Of a DNA stretch of 64,000 nucleotides, positions 11,758 to 22,938 are shown piece by piece. The stretch's first letter is position 1, and every line of letters begins with the position of its first letter. The stretch lies in NCBI GenBank assembly GCA_021029095.1, contig JAJOHG010000144.1, forward strand, positions 1 to 64,000, written 5' to 3'. Made by a program: the position numbers and the translations under genes. The notes below the pieces were generated by a model. That model made no database searches. It was not told the origin of the DNA and worked only from the letters and a program-made list of their open reading frames with translations. The stretch is from Phellopilus nigrolimitatus (Eukaryota > Basidiomycota > Agaricomycetes > Hymenochaetales > Hymenochaetaceae).

Positions 11758-12816
11758 CTATATTGCGTCCATCCCTAGAACGTGCGGCAGCGTCTTCTCG
11801 CATGAACCGAGGAACAAAAAGTCTGCCTCTTCGTCTCGCTTGCTCCGTTCTAAATTGAACACCGCGACCTTCCCTCCATGCTCCTTGACCCTACTCGCAA
11901 GTTTTGCGGCTGGGTGGACTTTTAAACATAAACTCTATAAAGATCAACCGGCGCACAAAAGTCAAAGTCACACACTAGCGAAGAGGTGCCAACAACCAGA
12001 CACAGGTCAGCCTGATCCACCAGATCCAGGATCTCCTTGATCCGTTCGGGGACCTCGCAAAACCACACGACTCCCGGACGCCCGAGCTCGCCGCACTTCC
12101 GGCAACGAGGAAGATCCGGCTTCGGAATATCAGGCTCGGGCACGCCGGCGTCGACGATTTTCTCTGTTCCCTCCAATGCGGGACAGATAGGCGAATTATA
12201 GCACTTTTCTCGGTATCCACAGTTATAGGCGGTGCAGACGACGTCGAAGACCCGACCGTGCATCGCTATTATGTCGGGCCGAGCGTCAAGAGACGATTTA
12301 TCGAGACGGTTGAGCACATCATCCAGCGCTCGTTTGCTGAGTTCGTCCACATTCTGAGTTATTAGTGTGAATGTTGACCCGGTAGCTACTCTTTCTCTGT
12401 GCTCTGACACGGAAAAGAGAGCCAGTGCGCGATGTGCTTCATTTGGTTCGGCTCCTCGGGCACTATACAATCATCATTTAGTGCTGTTCAAACTAGTGTT
12501 CAAATAAGCTTCCGTACGCTTCACGAATGCGATGGTAATATTGCCAGACGCGCGAAGGGCTGTCTAGAAATGCAGCTTTATTTGCCAACGCCAAAGAATC
12601 GTATTTACGCCATACTATGCCGTTTGCGCTTCTCCAAGTTGGCAGACCTATGAAACATATAAGCGTGTTTGAGCCAGAAATAATAAATCACATCCATAGC
12701 GGAAATATCAGACCAGACGCCGCGGACAGGCCAGCACCAGCGATGGCAACGATCTTCTTCGACAACAACAAAACATTCTTGAATGAAATTAGGTCATTTG
12801 ACGGAACGGAACCCAT
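11758..12816 (-). pseudogene. SIRT5-like sirtuin, damaged copy
   Basis: Inverted duplicate of the intact gene at 49070-50115. Exons correspond to 12816-12714, 12647-12518, 12462-11976 and a last exon ending about 11758. NAD-binding [17 protein letters not shown], catalytic HG and zinc-binding Cys pairs are all present. Two differences look damaging. The acceptor of the last intron reads AAAAG instead of AAAGG, so the only usable AG shifts the last exon by one base, and that frame stops after about 22 codons. The conserved WFGE motif reads WFCE. It could still give a protein with an altered C-terminus, but loss of the final Rossmann segment (NLERS..., GSCEKTLP) argues for a pseudogene. Confidence 0.75.
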
Positions 12817-12949
12817 TTTCTGCCCAAGTGTATCTTTTGGGAGGGAACGGTGGTGAAAGGGGATATAAAGAAGATTTGGCGATTGAATAGCGCTAGAGCG
12901 AGTTGGCTTGTCATGAGCGATGTATCTGGAAGCTGTGCACGGACCCTAG

Positions 12950-13158
12950 ACGATTAACACTTGTTCTGAAGGAAGGAGAAGCTCCATAATACGCGCCTCT
13001 CAAAGGCGCACATCATATCCCTCTTCGCCAATGATACTTCGAGATAGCATTGAGAGAACGGACTGAAGATCATTAGGAAGACCGGGTACTACGGTATACA
13101 GAATTAGAGCGTAAACACACGAATCAACGATTTGGTCATCGCTCAACTTGTCGAGCTC
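12950..13158 (-). pseudogene. APH-like N-terminal relic
   Basis: On the minus strand ELDKLSDDQIVDSC, a PGLPNDLQS-like segment and LSRSIIG align with EFDELSDDEIVQLC, NLPDGLQPP and LSENVIG of the intact APH gene. The frame then breaks. Only the N-terminal part exists, lying just upstream of the damaged sirtuin. The same relic lies upstream of the intact sirtuin (48733-48940), so it predates the inverted duplication. Confidence 0.65.
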
Positions 13159-13389
13159 CCGCAGTCCTTTAGGTCTCTGAATGGTCGAACTCTTCAGCTG
13201 ATATAGACATTGTGGGGTGCGCTGTTGTTTGAGTTGCCCGTAAATATGACCACTGTTACATTATACATAGTTTGCTTACAATGTTACATCGCTCATGCTG
13301 GTGCTCTAAACATATTTCAGTCACGCCATCCTGCAGTAGACGAGATAGACAAGCCTGACGAAGTAGAATCAAAAGACAGCCAGGAACGC

Positions 13390-15040
13390 AACTAAAGTTG
13401 AGATTCGCACCCGAAATGGAAGCGAAGGCGCTCTAAACCGCGGTGGCATTTTAGCGTCCACGTGTCATTGCATCGTCTACGCACTGGCGGCTGGCGTCGT
13501 TCAGCGACTTGCAAGCTCTTAGCAACTATCTTCAATGCACGCTGTTCTTTACCTTGCCATCGTGCGATTTTTCCCAATGATTATCAGAGCTTCGCTGGAT
13601 GGAACTTTCTTGAACTGGAAAATTGTTACTGGGCCAACTCGACCAACTGGACCGACTGGAATTGCCGCCACGATTTTTTGTGTACTATGCTGAATCGAAT
13701 ACGAACTTCAAATCGGGAGGGACTCTGTGACAGACGGCGGGCCAAGACATTGAAGAGGATTGCTGATTCGATCGAGGTGTGCCAGGACGTGCTTCGTCGT
13801 ATCGCACGATGTGCGACAGAGCAGATTATGGACGGCGAAGGAAAAGAGGCCTAGGATGAACTGGACGTCATGGCAGGGACACAGATGGAACGGCAAAGCA
13901 AAAGAGGTGGGTAACAGTTAAGGCACGTCCTTGCGAAAATAGTGATCTTGATGAATTCATTGTTGATTAAATTGTCGTCAAACCGAGCACATTTTGCTTC
14001 GCACTCTGTTTCTTTGCTTTGCTGCCAAATCTACGTAATATCTTGAGTCAATCCAAGAAAGAAAGGAAACGGTCAAGACGGCCAAAGGAATCCTGTCGGA
14101 CCTCGTGAAGACAAAATTTCGCAATGCTAGCACGACGCTCGTCCCATACAAAAGAAAACTTGTGACACGAAGAAGACTCCAGATCCTAGTCAAGCTCAGA
14201 AAGACGTGTATGAAGTGCATGCCTCGACTTCCCGCCAGCCTCGTCTTGCCTGGTCAGGATGCTGAGCGAACAGTTGAAGAAGAGCCTAAGGAACAAGTAT
14301 ATTGGCGTCTGTCTTCGATGGTTTTATCTAAGTCCTATTTCTTGCTTGGACTGAAGGCTGGAGGCTCTCTTGGTGCTCTTCGAATACGGATATCCTATTC
14401 TCGAGAAACGATTGATGTTACTCATTGCCTGGCATATAAGAATTAGGAACCAGAAGTTTTGATGGGCACACGGCAAGGCATGCATCCGAAGCCTAATCTG
14501 TAGGATAAGAAGAATAGTAAGCCATCTAAACCAGTGTCAAAGAAATTCAGCTCACCGTCGTACTCTAGTTTTACATGGGTTTGCTTCTGAAACCCTTTTT
14601 TATGCAAAGCGCTCGAACTCAGCTGCCCATCGCTATCGATTTTTTTTTGTTTCGCATTCGTATACCCATCTGAAAGGGTCAAATTACTTCCCATAAAACG
14701 GGGCTTTTTTCAAGTGGCACATCGACATAAAGGCGACAGAATTATGCGGGAACGCAAGGTGCCGCTTCTTTCTCAAGATTGGTACGAACCCACAGCCATC
14801 TCCACGGCAATGCAGGAAAACAACGGAATTGCGCTCCGCGTCTCTTGGACGTTTCCAAAAACCAACATAGGTCATTTGTTTAGTATTAATTGGTTTGTGT
14901 GGGTCCTATTCACGTGGTGAAATAACAGTCAAAGCACCTCAACCGCATCCTTTCAACACCCCCCACTCCCCCGCCTGTGCACTTGTCTTCATCTCATCTT
15001 CAATCTTCCTCTACTCAGATATTAGAACCAGAATTCGCAT
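13390..15040 (+). repeat. R block, copy 2 (upstream of zinc-finger gene B)
   Basis: Second copy of the 1640-3170 repeat, closer to copy 3 (46900-48540, inverted) than to copy 1. It contains three CAACTGGAC-like motifs around 13632 and the conserved small frame on the minus strand. No other gene recognised between 13160 and 15048. Confidence 0.75.
13978..14220 (-). CDS. Small conserved frame in R block (80 codons), uncertain gene
   Basis: Starts MHFIHVFLSLTRIWSLL and ends RSKMCSV. Nearly identical to the 47695-47937 frame and clearly related to 2431-2195. Hydrophobic first half (possible single membrane segment), basic end, no family recognised. Listed because the frame survives in all three R blocks. 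Confidence 0.3.
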   Translation of the reverse strand: MHFIHVFLSLTRIWSLLRVTSFLLYGTSVVLALRNFVFTRSDRIPLAVLTVSFLSWIDSRYYVDLAAKQRNRVRSKMCSV

Positions 15041-15048
15041 AAGTCGAG

Positions 15049-16781
15049 ATGGATCAAGAAATGGGCAGTATCGCCTCTCCTCCAGACGTGGCTACGGTGG
15101 CTTTGACCGACGGACCACACAAAGGCGATGGACCACACGACACCACCGAGTAAGCTCTTTCTCTCATTAGTCCTCGTTCACGTAGCTCATGGCTCTCTTG
15201 AAGGGCATCGTGGATGTCGAGGGAAAAAGCAGCTTCCTACAGCGACGAGGTCGACGTATCAGCTTGGCTCAATCTCGACGGACTCGAGGGGAATGTGTGG
15301 GACGATGTGATTTCGCTAGGAGGCAACGCCGGAGGAGGAAACAGGTACGCGCTAAGTTCATCGTTTTAGTTTTGTGTATCCAACCGACGTATGTTTTAAT
15401 AGCCCCGCGCATCGAGACCATGCATCCATTAAGCCATTCTCCTCAGCGTACTTGGACCTCGCACCTTTGTGCTCTCCCGAACGCTATCAGATAATGATGT
15501 CGGGCGACGATTCGAATGTTTGGATTCAACATCCAAATGATGAGGAGAAAGAATTTCTTGTAGGGAACGAGGAGTTTCCGGAAAGCTTCTACGGGGATTT
15601 CCACGATACTCGATCAGAAGCACCGTATGTTTCTTTCCCTCTCCAAATTCAGAATATATTCTCATGTTTTTGGTGAAACCAGCTCTTTGTCATCCGCGAG
15701 TACGGCTAGTTCGTACTCAGAGCTCTCCTCGCTGAGCTCCCAATTAGCTGAGCATGCTGTCCCAACCGCACCCTGCTCGTATCATGAAAGCAATCCCAAC
15801 GAACGATTGAAGGACTTGATCTCGTCTTCTCGTGGGTCTTCTGTTGGCGACACTCGTCAATTCGCAGGACCTAAGCAGGAGGCTGCCTCGTTTCCCTTGC
15901 ATACCCCGGAACTCCCTTCTTTATATTTCCAGACGCATGAGCGTCCCGCCTCAACTGCGTCCACCGATGGCGCGAAACTAAAGAAGAAGAAAAGGGTCGC
16001 TGGCGGTATCAAGTATCAAAATTCGATCTCGTCTTCTCCCCACGATTCTCTTGGCGATAATCTACAGTTCGCTGTCTCCAGCAAGGAGTTTAACCTAGCT
16101 CCCTTCGAGACCCCTGATCCCGCCTCGCAGCAGTCTGTGGTACCTAAGCATCCCATATCATCGGCGTCCGCCGATGGCGTCAATATGAAGAAAAGAAAGA
16201 GGGCCACCAGTGCCTCCGTCAGCACGCCAGGCCCGAGTTCGGAAACGCTGAATGCCGTATCAACCACTCCGCGTCGACGTGTCATAAAGAAAGCAGCCCC
16301 ACGTTCAACCACAGGCCCGGTGAGACATACTGTCGTTGCGTACGTTCCGGGAGTTGTCCCAGCTTTCGGTTCCGTTGCTCGATGTCCCTTCATCATAAAA
16401 CGCGGGAATTGCGAGGAGCGCTGTAATAGGCCTCTCTTCGATAACACTGGGGAAGTGAATGCGCACTTCCGGAAGCACTGCGTTGGGTTATCACGGGTCA
16501 ATTGTCCAGGATGCGCGGACCAATTCAACAAAGGGGAACCAACTACTGGAGTTTCACGGCAAATCTCCAGCGATTTTTTCGCACATGTTCGTCGGACTCA
16601 CCTCAGAATAGGGAGGATCATTTGCGAGTGCGGGGCGAAGCTTTCTCGTCACATTAAAGATCATGTCGACCGACACAACCGTTCTTCCAAACACATGGAA
16701 TACCTTCTTAAGGTAGAACAAAAAGTTGGTGACGACAAAGGAGAGGGCTCGAGCGATGGAAAGAAGCGCCGACGTCTTTAA
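15049..16781 (+). CDS. Zinc-finger protein B, type 1 (520 aa)
   Basis: Exons 15049-15149, 15204-15344, 15403-15624 and 15683-16781 sum to 521 codons with stop. N-terminus MDQEMGSIASPPDVATV; middle GNVWDDVISLG and CSPERYQ; then two tandem repeats of roughly 65 residues. Each repeat begins with an ISSS motif, has a L/TRQFA-type core, and ends in a basic cluster (KLKKKKR and NMKKRKR), which look like two nuclear localisation signals. The C-terminus has three finger-like motifs: CPFIIKRGNCEERC..H-x3-H, CPGC..H-x4-H and CECG..H..H, ending DGKKRRRL. The layout matches the type 2 genes although sequence identity is low, so the two types are ancient paralogues. Probably a nuclear nucleic-acid-binding protein. 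Confidence 0.85.
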
Positions 16782-16799
16782 GACATTTGCATCCCTCTT

Positions 16800-17680
16800 G
16801 ACCAGCTTCAAAATACAAGCTTCTATATTGTTTTTCAGTGTTCTATTTCCTCAGTTCATTCCGATGTTTCCCTCTGCTTTTCCCGTTTTCTGTGACTGGG
16901 CACCTGTCAATTATACAGGGATTTCTTCACCTCACTCCCGGAATCTCACAAACCTGCGGGTTTCCCTCTCAGCGCCCTGGAAGCATATCGTCTGGTTCCA
17001 TTTGCGATCCGTCCCAAGGCTGTTTCTCTTCCTGTTGTTCGATAGATACACACTCGACACTGGATCAAAATCTCGCATATCTTCTCTCGTTCTCCCCAGA
17101 AACCGAGCATATCACATATCCTTACTGCTTGACGTCCATCAGCGCCATTCCGCTGGAGCCTGGCGTAGCCCAAAATTTCCCAATGCATACCAAGCTTCGC
17201 TTCATCTACTTCTCACAGGGGCCGTTCCGTACGACGCGCAGCAAGGCTCGCACCAGATGCCCATGTTTTGCTGTGCTTAGACATGACACTCTCCATGCTC
17301 AACGCGTCAGTCTTGCTCCAGTGTTTGCAGAAAAGCCGGTGAGTAATCAACTCATGAGATCATACGGCCTTGGTATCCCGTGTTTACGCAGACAAACGTA
17401 GATTTTCTGAATCGCTAGGGGAAACCAATCGAGCTACTACCAACGGAAGGGCGCAGTGGCAGAGACTCACAAGCTTACTCTCCGAGATTGTAATGTATCG
17501 AAATGGAGAGGACATCCCGCACTCATCGTCAGAGAACAGCTGGGTTATATCCGATGGACGGACTGAGTTCAGCTCCACGCTCGGAATGGATGCCAACGAT
17601 CTCTATGCAAGTGCTTCTCCTCGGCTTTCTATTATCCAAAGTCCAACATATTTAGCTTTACAGGAGCCCAATGCCTAGAC
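16800..17680 (+). repeat. T block, copy 1 (3' of gene B), no clear gene
   Basis: Duplicated inverted at 45170-44330. It keeps an 84-codon open stretch (17424-17678, containing RAQWQRLTSLLSEIVMYRNGE) almost unchanged. Further 5' the copies differ by a 7-base deletion and other indels that break every frame, so I do not support a functional gene. It may be a degraded gene fragment. Confidence 0.55.
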
Positions 17681-17789
17681 CCCAGCCCCGAGCCTCAACG
17701 CGCCGATCGACCGTGACGCACCCTCATCTGGATCTTCCGCAAGTCCTCGCAGTCTGAAACGAGAGGATACAGGAGGAAGCGCTGTCCTG

Positions 17790-18409
17790 GCACTTCGGAG
17801 TCCAACATTTTGTGCGGCATCCGCAAACCGGTTCGGCGCAATCTCGCACATGACTTAATTTTATTTTTTAATGATTTCCTTTCCTAATATTTAATATGTC
17901 TTTCCGCTCTTCCAGAATACTCATTTCTTATCCGTGGTACATCTGTATTAATTATGCTCTGGTCAAGCTGTCCCATTCAACCTTTGTATATGTGTCTTTG
18001 CCATACGTGATATCTACTGCTTGCCGTCTCTCAGTCGAAACTCCGATGATAGTAGCACTCCGAATCATCACAGCTGAAGACCACAGCTTTAGAAACAGGT
18101 TCTGTGTGAAACCTGATATAAGTCATGTGCACCATGCGAGTAAGCAGTGCAACACTGCGAGCCACGAATTCTACTTCAAGCCTGAATTTGGAACTTTCCG
18201 GATAGCAGGCGGCCGACCGCGACATTGCTCCTTAGAGGGAAACCTATTTCACATTTGCTATTTGTCGTGTTGACTGTGTAATATGTCTGGACTGGCAATT
18301 GGTGCCATAGACTGCATGTATATGCGAGGGAAAATGCTGCTGCTGCTGCCGCCTATCATTTGGTATACGTTCCAATCCTCCGAGTTGCTCCGTACGTAAC
18401 AATAGTATA
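17790..18409 (+). repeat. P5 block, copy 3, truncated before a deleted APH gene
   Basis: Matches the upstream region of the APH genes (5640-6240 and 44170-43600) up to CGTACGTAACAATAGTAT, then jumps at about 18409 to TGACTGAGATAAAAA. That is the sequence which follows the APH 3' end at 24681 and, in related form, near 42380. The whole APH coding region is therefore missing from this arm, consistent with a simple deletion. Confidence 0.7.
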
Positions 18410-20118
18410 TGACTGAGATAAAAACGCAAGAAGGCTTACATGATGAATCTATACAGTACGATTGTATTTCTTGCTAAACTGTTCTATGTACAGAGTTTGT
18501 AACTGAGATCGCAATGAAAATCTTCAACTTTAAAATCACTCAAAGTAGATATCAGCATCATCACGCACTATCGTAGATAATACAAGGTTTTACGGACCTT
18601 CAGTTGAAATCTTGAGAACAAGTTCGGCCTCCGCGTAGTACATGTAATTCCCGAAAAGGCTAGAACGGCGTTTCGCTTGTCGCCGTTGTCAGCATCGAAT
18701 TGAAGATTTTCACGATTTTGCCAACAATCTCCTCACTTGCCTCTGTCGCTGTCAGAATATGTGTCTCTCGCCTGGACGACATGAAATTTTTTCTTAGACA
18801 ACGCCGAACCGTTTCTGTGCTGCATGAAAACGACATCTTCTGGATCAGACGCACGCGCTCGTCGCCTTCATCTTCGAGCATGGTCGGAGCAGGACTTGCT
18901 TTGGGGTCTCCAGTGTTTGCATGGATGTGAAAGCTCATGACAATTGTCGGATCAAATTTGACTTTTCACTGCAATGGTCGCACTGCGCGTCGGACAAGCA
19001 TAATCCATAAAATCGTGTCAGCGCTGGTGCGCTGCGAGACGGATTTGGTTTCGGAAAGAATTGAAAGCCGGTATTTACGCGATTTCATCTGGTTCTTGCT
19101 ATGGTCGATGGCATGATGACGAGTTATTGCCTAGATAGTCGTTGAAGTTTAGTCCGTTCCTCGCAATATACATCAATTTCCCCGTCCACGAGCGAGGCTA
19201 AGGTCGGTTCAATCAGACAAACCCACGTTTATTCTGACTTGCAAAAAACTGAAAACTGAATTTAATGGAGGCGCGCCTATGAGACAAAGCCAAGGTGTAG
19301 TCCAGTGGCCGCAAGGTCTCAGATCATGCAAGAATGCTGAGCGAGCAATTGTATTGAGTTGACAGTCTTATCCCATAACTGGAGTTGTTTCGCGATGTCT
19401 CAGTGCTTTTAGCGTTCTCTTCTCTCCCATCCCTCGCAAAAGGGTCTGCCTTCCTGCTCACTAGTGTCAATGAAAATTCCGACCAGAAGCGGGCCTAGGA
19501 TATCTGAAGGGATATTTTCAGGCCCGCTTGTTGTTCGAGATGAAAGTGCGGTGAGTCGCTACGACATGTCAACCGGACACTAGAGATTCAGCTTACCACT
19601 CAACAATGCATCTTCCTGCATGATAACTTTTGAAGGTGAGCACTCTGCGAGTACCTTGAACCTGAGCGTTCTCCCTCGTCTCGAAAGCATTATATTATGA
19701 AGTCTAATATATTCTAGACTTTCTAGCTTAATGGCCTTTTCACTGCACACATATTCAACGTCCAATAATATGGCGAAAAGGGAAGGTGTTCGCGTTGCTA
19801 TTCTGGCACCAGGAATTGGCTTGTCACAGAAATCCGCGCTCGCATCGTGGTTGACTGGATCCTCTGTTGGCCACGAGGAAGGAAGGTCAAAGCAAACCCC
19901 AACTCGACGACAAAGCGGGACAAATGGCCGAAGTGGTTTTACTGCCCCAGCGTTGGTCCAAGCGTCAAAACGCGTGCCGGGTGGCTGAGCCAGAACGCGT
20001 GACCTCGGTTTAAGAGACTCACTTCTTTCACGTCTCTGCCTCATCCACACTCACACCATCTCTCCCCTCTACAACGCCTCCCACAAAGAAAGTCGCACAT
20101 CAACACCTTTCAGTAGAA
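18410..20118 (+). repeat. Q block, 5' flank of zinc-finger gene E
   Basis: Upstream unit shared by type 2 genes. It holds opposite-strand frames 20050-19580 (ends EDALLSGKLNL; conserved in F and G) and 18938-18660 (RVRLIQKMSFSCSTETV), plus a perfect hairpin at 19487-19529 (arms AAGCGGGCCT / AGGCCCGCTT). None of the frames shows a known domain. The leader before the ATG is the conserved CCACACTCACACC type. Confidence 0.7.
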
Positions 20119-21975
20119 ATGGGTGAAGAATTCGGATACACAAACTCATTCTCGAATGCTTTTCTACCGGCAGAATCAGTCGGTACGGATGGATGTGTTC
20201 TGCCACAGTGTGTTCTGCCACAATGTGTTTTGCCACAGTGGCCCGCCGAGTAAGTTTCTGTCTACCATACCACGGCCACCCATTCTTTCGGTTAACGTTT
20301 CATGAACCACGATTAGGATGTTGCGGGCTGATACCAGCGGCGCGTTCAGCCACGGCTCGAGCCACACCATGACGCCGTTGACCAACTGGGAACAAGGCAT
20401 CCCAAATACCGGCCTTTTCTATCCTGGAGATATCCCCGCCATAGATTTCGATCCGTGGCAGCTTCCTGGGTACGCGCCGCCGCAACTTGAAGCGACTGCA
20501 AGGTATGTGGCCCACACCATCTCCTTTGTTCATAATCCTAAGCATGTCAATCAAGCAGTACACCGACACAATACGACACGTCGGACGCGTTGAGCGCGTT
20601 AAACGGGCTCGACTTTTGTGCTCCGTCAGAGGAGCTTGACGCTGAAACATCTCTCCTACTGGATCTCGTGTTGTCAGCCACAGATTTCCCTACTGATTTT
20701 CTCACGCTCCCGCCTCTGCCTCCTCTGCCTCCTCTGCCTCCTCTCCCGCCTCTACCAATCGATCCGCCAAGAACAAGAGCTCCAAGACGAGGCCTCCCGG
20801 AAAGCTTTGCTTTCCAACCGACCTTCGCATCACCATCCTTCGAGGCAGTTCAAGAGTCCATGCTCGCCTTCTCTCGTACTTTCGAAGAGGCAGAATCTTC
20901 GTACGTCTTTAATTCTTCCTGCTTACAAGTGTATGTCTCATGTGTCAACAGATCCAGTTCTTCATACTCGTCGGGTAGCACGTCGTTTTCCTCGGGGTCC
21001 TCGTCGCGTACGCCAGATTATATCCAAGGCGGTGAAACATCCTTTGCAAGCTTCGAGCAAGTCTATTCCTCTCTGGTTCCCGGACTCGCTACATCCTCTC
21101 TACCGGAAGTGCTTTTGCCACCAACCTTTGATTTCGATCCCAGCGGTCTATTCCAGACCGATGTGGCTGCACAGCACGTCCCTCCCTTTTGTACCTCTAC
21201 CACCACGCCCTTTCCAAAGCAGCCCTTTGGAAATACCTATCATAATCTTCCTCCTCGTGAGACTGTGGCTCCCGCGGTGGTGCAGGATAAGAAGCGTAAA
21301 AGGACCGCGAAAACAGACGGGAAAAAGACCGCGAAACCGAACGCGAAAAGGACCGCGAAGAAGGCTCCTGTGCACGCTTCCTCCTCTACGTCCCATGTCG
21401 TGTCAGTGGCCCAGCATCAGAACCCTTTCCACGATTCACTGCCCACCTGCACCAATGCTGCGAGGTATCGTCGTGCCGACGCGCCCGCTCTTTCTAGTTC
21501 CGCTCCGTATAAAACGGTAGAGTCTTGCGATTTCATCGTTCGAAACCGTGACGGAACGCTCTCCCGCTGCGGCCATACACTCAGCACTGATCGCGACGAC
21601 GTGAAAGCCCACTTCAACAAACACAAGAGGGCTTTCAATCAAGATGCGGACGTTCCCTGCCCATATTGTCCTAAGATGCTTCGATACACCAGCATTTGCA
21701 GGCACATCGAGGACACGCATACCATTCTTAACAAGCCGAGATGCACCATTTGCGGTGTTCTAATAACAAGGAATGACGATTTTTACATAACTCGCCATTT
21801 TGCAAGTGAACATGAATGGGTCGTAAAAGCTTTGCTGGAACAGACCAAGGAGGCGTCCAGGACGGCGAGCAATAGCCTACCGGATGGCAATTTAGAGGGC
21901 GGGGATTTAGAGGACGGCGACTTTGAGGATGACGACTTGGAAGATCTGAGGAGCACGAAACGCGCCCGCCATTAG
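20119..21975 (+). CDS. Zinc-finger protein E, type 2 (560 aa), D/G mosaic
   Basis: Exons 20119-20249, 20317-20502, 20559-20900 and 20952-21975 sum to 561 codons with stop. The 5' half, including two introns, is identical to gene D from 20231 to 20879 and has D's single LPPLPP tract. The 3' half instead matches gene G: NAKRTAKKAPVHAS, RYRRADAPALSSS, second finger CPYCPKMLRYTSIC one residue shorter than in D/F/H, third finger CTICGVLIT. It ends in the acidic DLEDGDFEDDD tail and KRARH. The mosaic is best explained by gene conversion onto the inverted-duplicate partner of G. Presumed nuclear DNA-binding protein of unknown target. Confidence 0.85.
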
Positions 21976-22938
21976 ATGCTTTGCTCAACGTTTATCAATC
22001 TATTCTGTACAATTTCAACACGTTATTAATTTATCCTTTATTATTTTAAAAATCTCCCATTTCATATCTACTTGCCTGTACTGTCGATTAGTTTTGATTT
22101 CTGTGCAGTAACAATACTGGGATATTGTACTCGTATCTGGCTCGGTATGGTTCAAGCAGGACGATTATAATTTGTAAGAGAGGAGGTAATCGACTAGTGT
22201 AAAAGGCTCACGATACTGCTACATTACATTCATAGCTTAAATCATCGAAAATGCAAATGAAATATTACATAGAAATGATCCGCGATTACCTCCGAGCCAC
22301 AAAACTTCGATGTTTTCCTGTGAGTTGCCACCTGCGGAGCCGTCATAGCTGTTGCACTACTTCGGCCTATGTCTCCAGATCAAACGCTCGAGATGGCGCC
22401 GAATTGTGCCGCTTCGCATATGGATCTCGGGAGTATGTGCAGCTTTAGGCGGCGGACGCTGACTATTCACTGACAGTGCAATGCATGCAGATCCTCTTAT
22501 ACGAAAGACTTCCCACGCTGATCTTTGTTGATTTTTTAATAGAGAAAGTACGAGATGCACTAAGAGCGTGACGAAAACTCGGAAATAACTCCCATGTTAT
22601 TTACGGTCTTTCCTTTGAAGTGTCAGAATAAAGACCGAATCCCGACGGCCTTCAGGTTTCGAGTCATGATGATGGTTATCAATATCGACATGCCTTTCAG
22701 AAGTAAGCACGTCATCTCAATAGTTTCGGACACTACGCAGCGGAGTCGGCGGGCCGCCCCGGCGACTCGCGGCGCTGCAGCTCAATCCCAATTCTGACAA
22801 AGTATATCCCGTCCGACCGCCGGATCTCCTCTTTATAATCGCGAGGGCGCCCCGCAACGTACAATCCATACCAGTACATCTTATCTCTCGTACGACCCCG
22901 CGCCTCCCCAGCCCCGAAAAACAAAAACAACAAAGAAA
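21976..22938 (+). repeat. 3' flank of E and 5' flank of YCII gene
   Basis: Duplicated inverted at 33914-32951 and in part again at 38540-37940. It holds the conserved type 2 3' untranslated text (TCTGTACAATTTCA), then about 600 bp with no supported gene. Just upstream of the YCII start the composition shifts sharply to GC-rich. Confidence 0.6.

Noticed and set aside
16838..17401. Possible gene in the T block
   Set aside because: The inverted copy has a 7-base deletion and other indels that destroy the frame; splice-based models gave stops in all phases tried.
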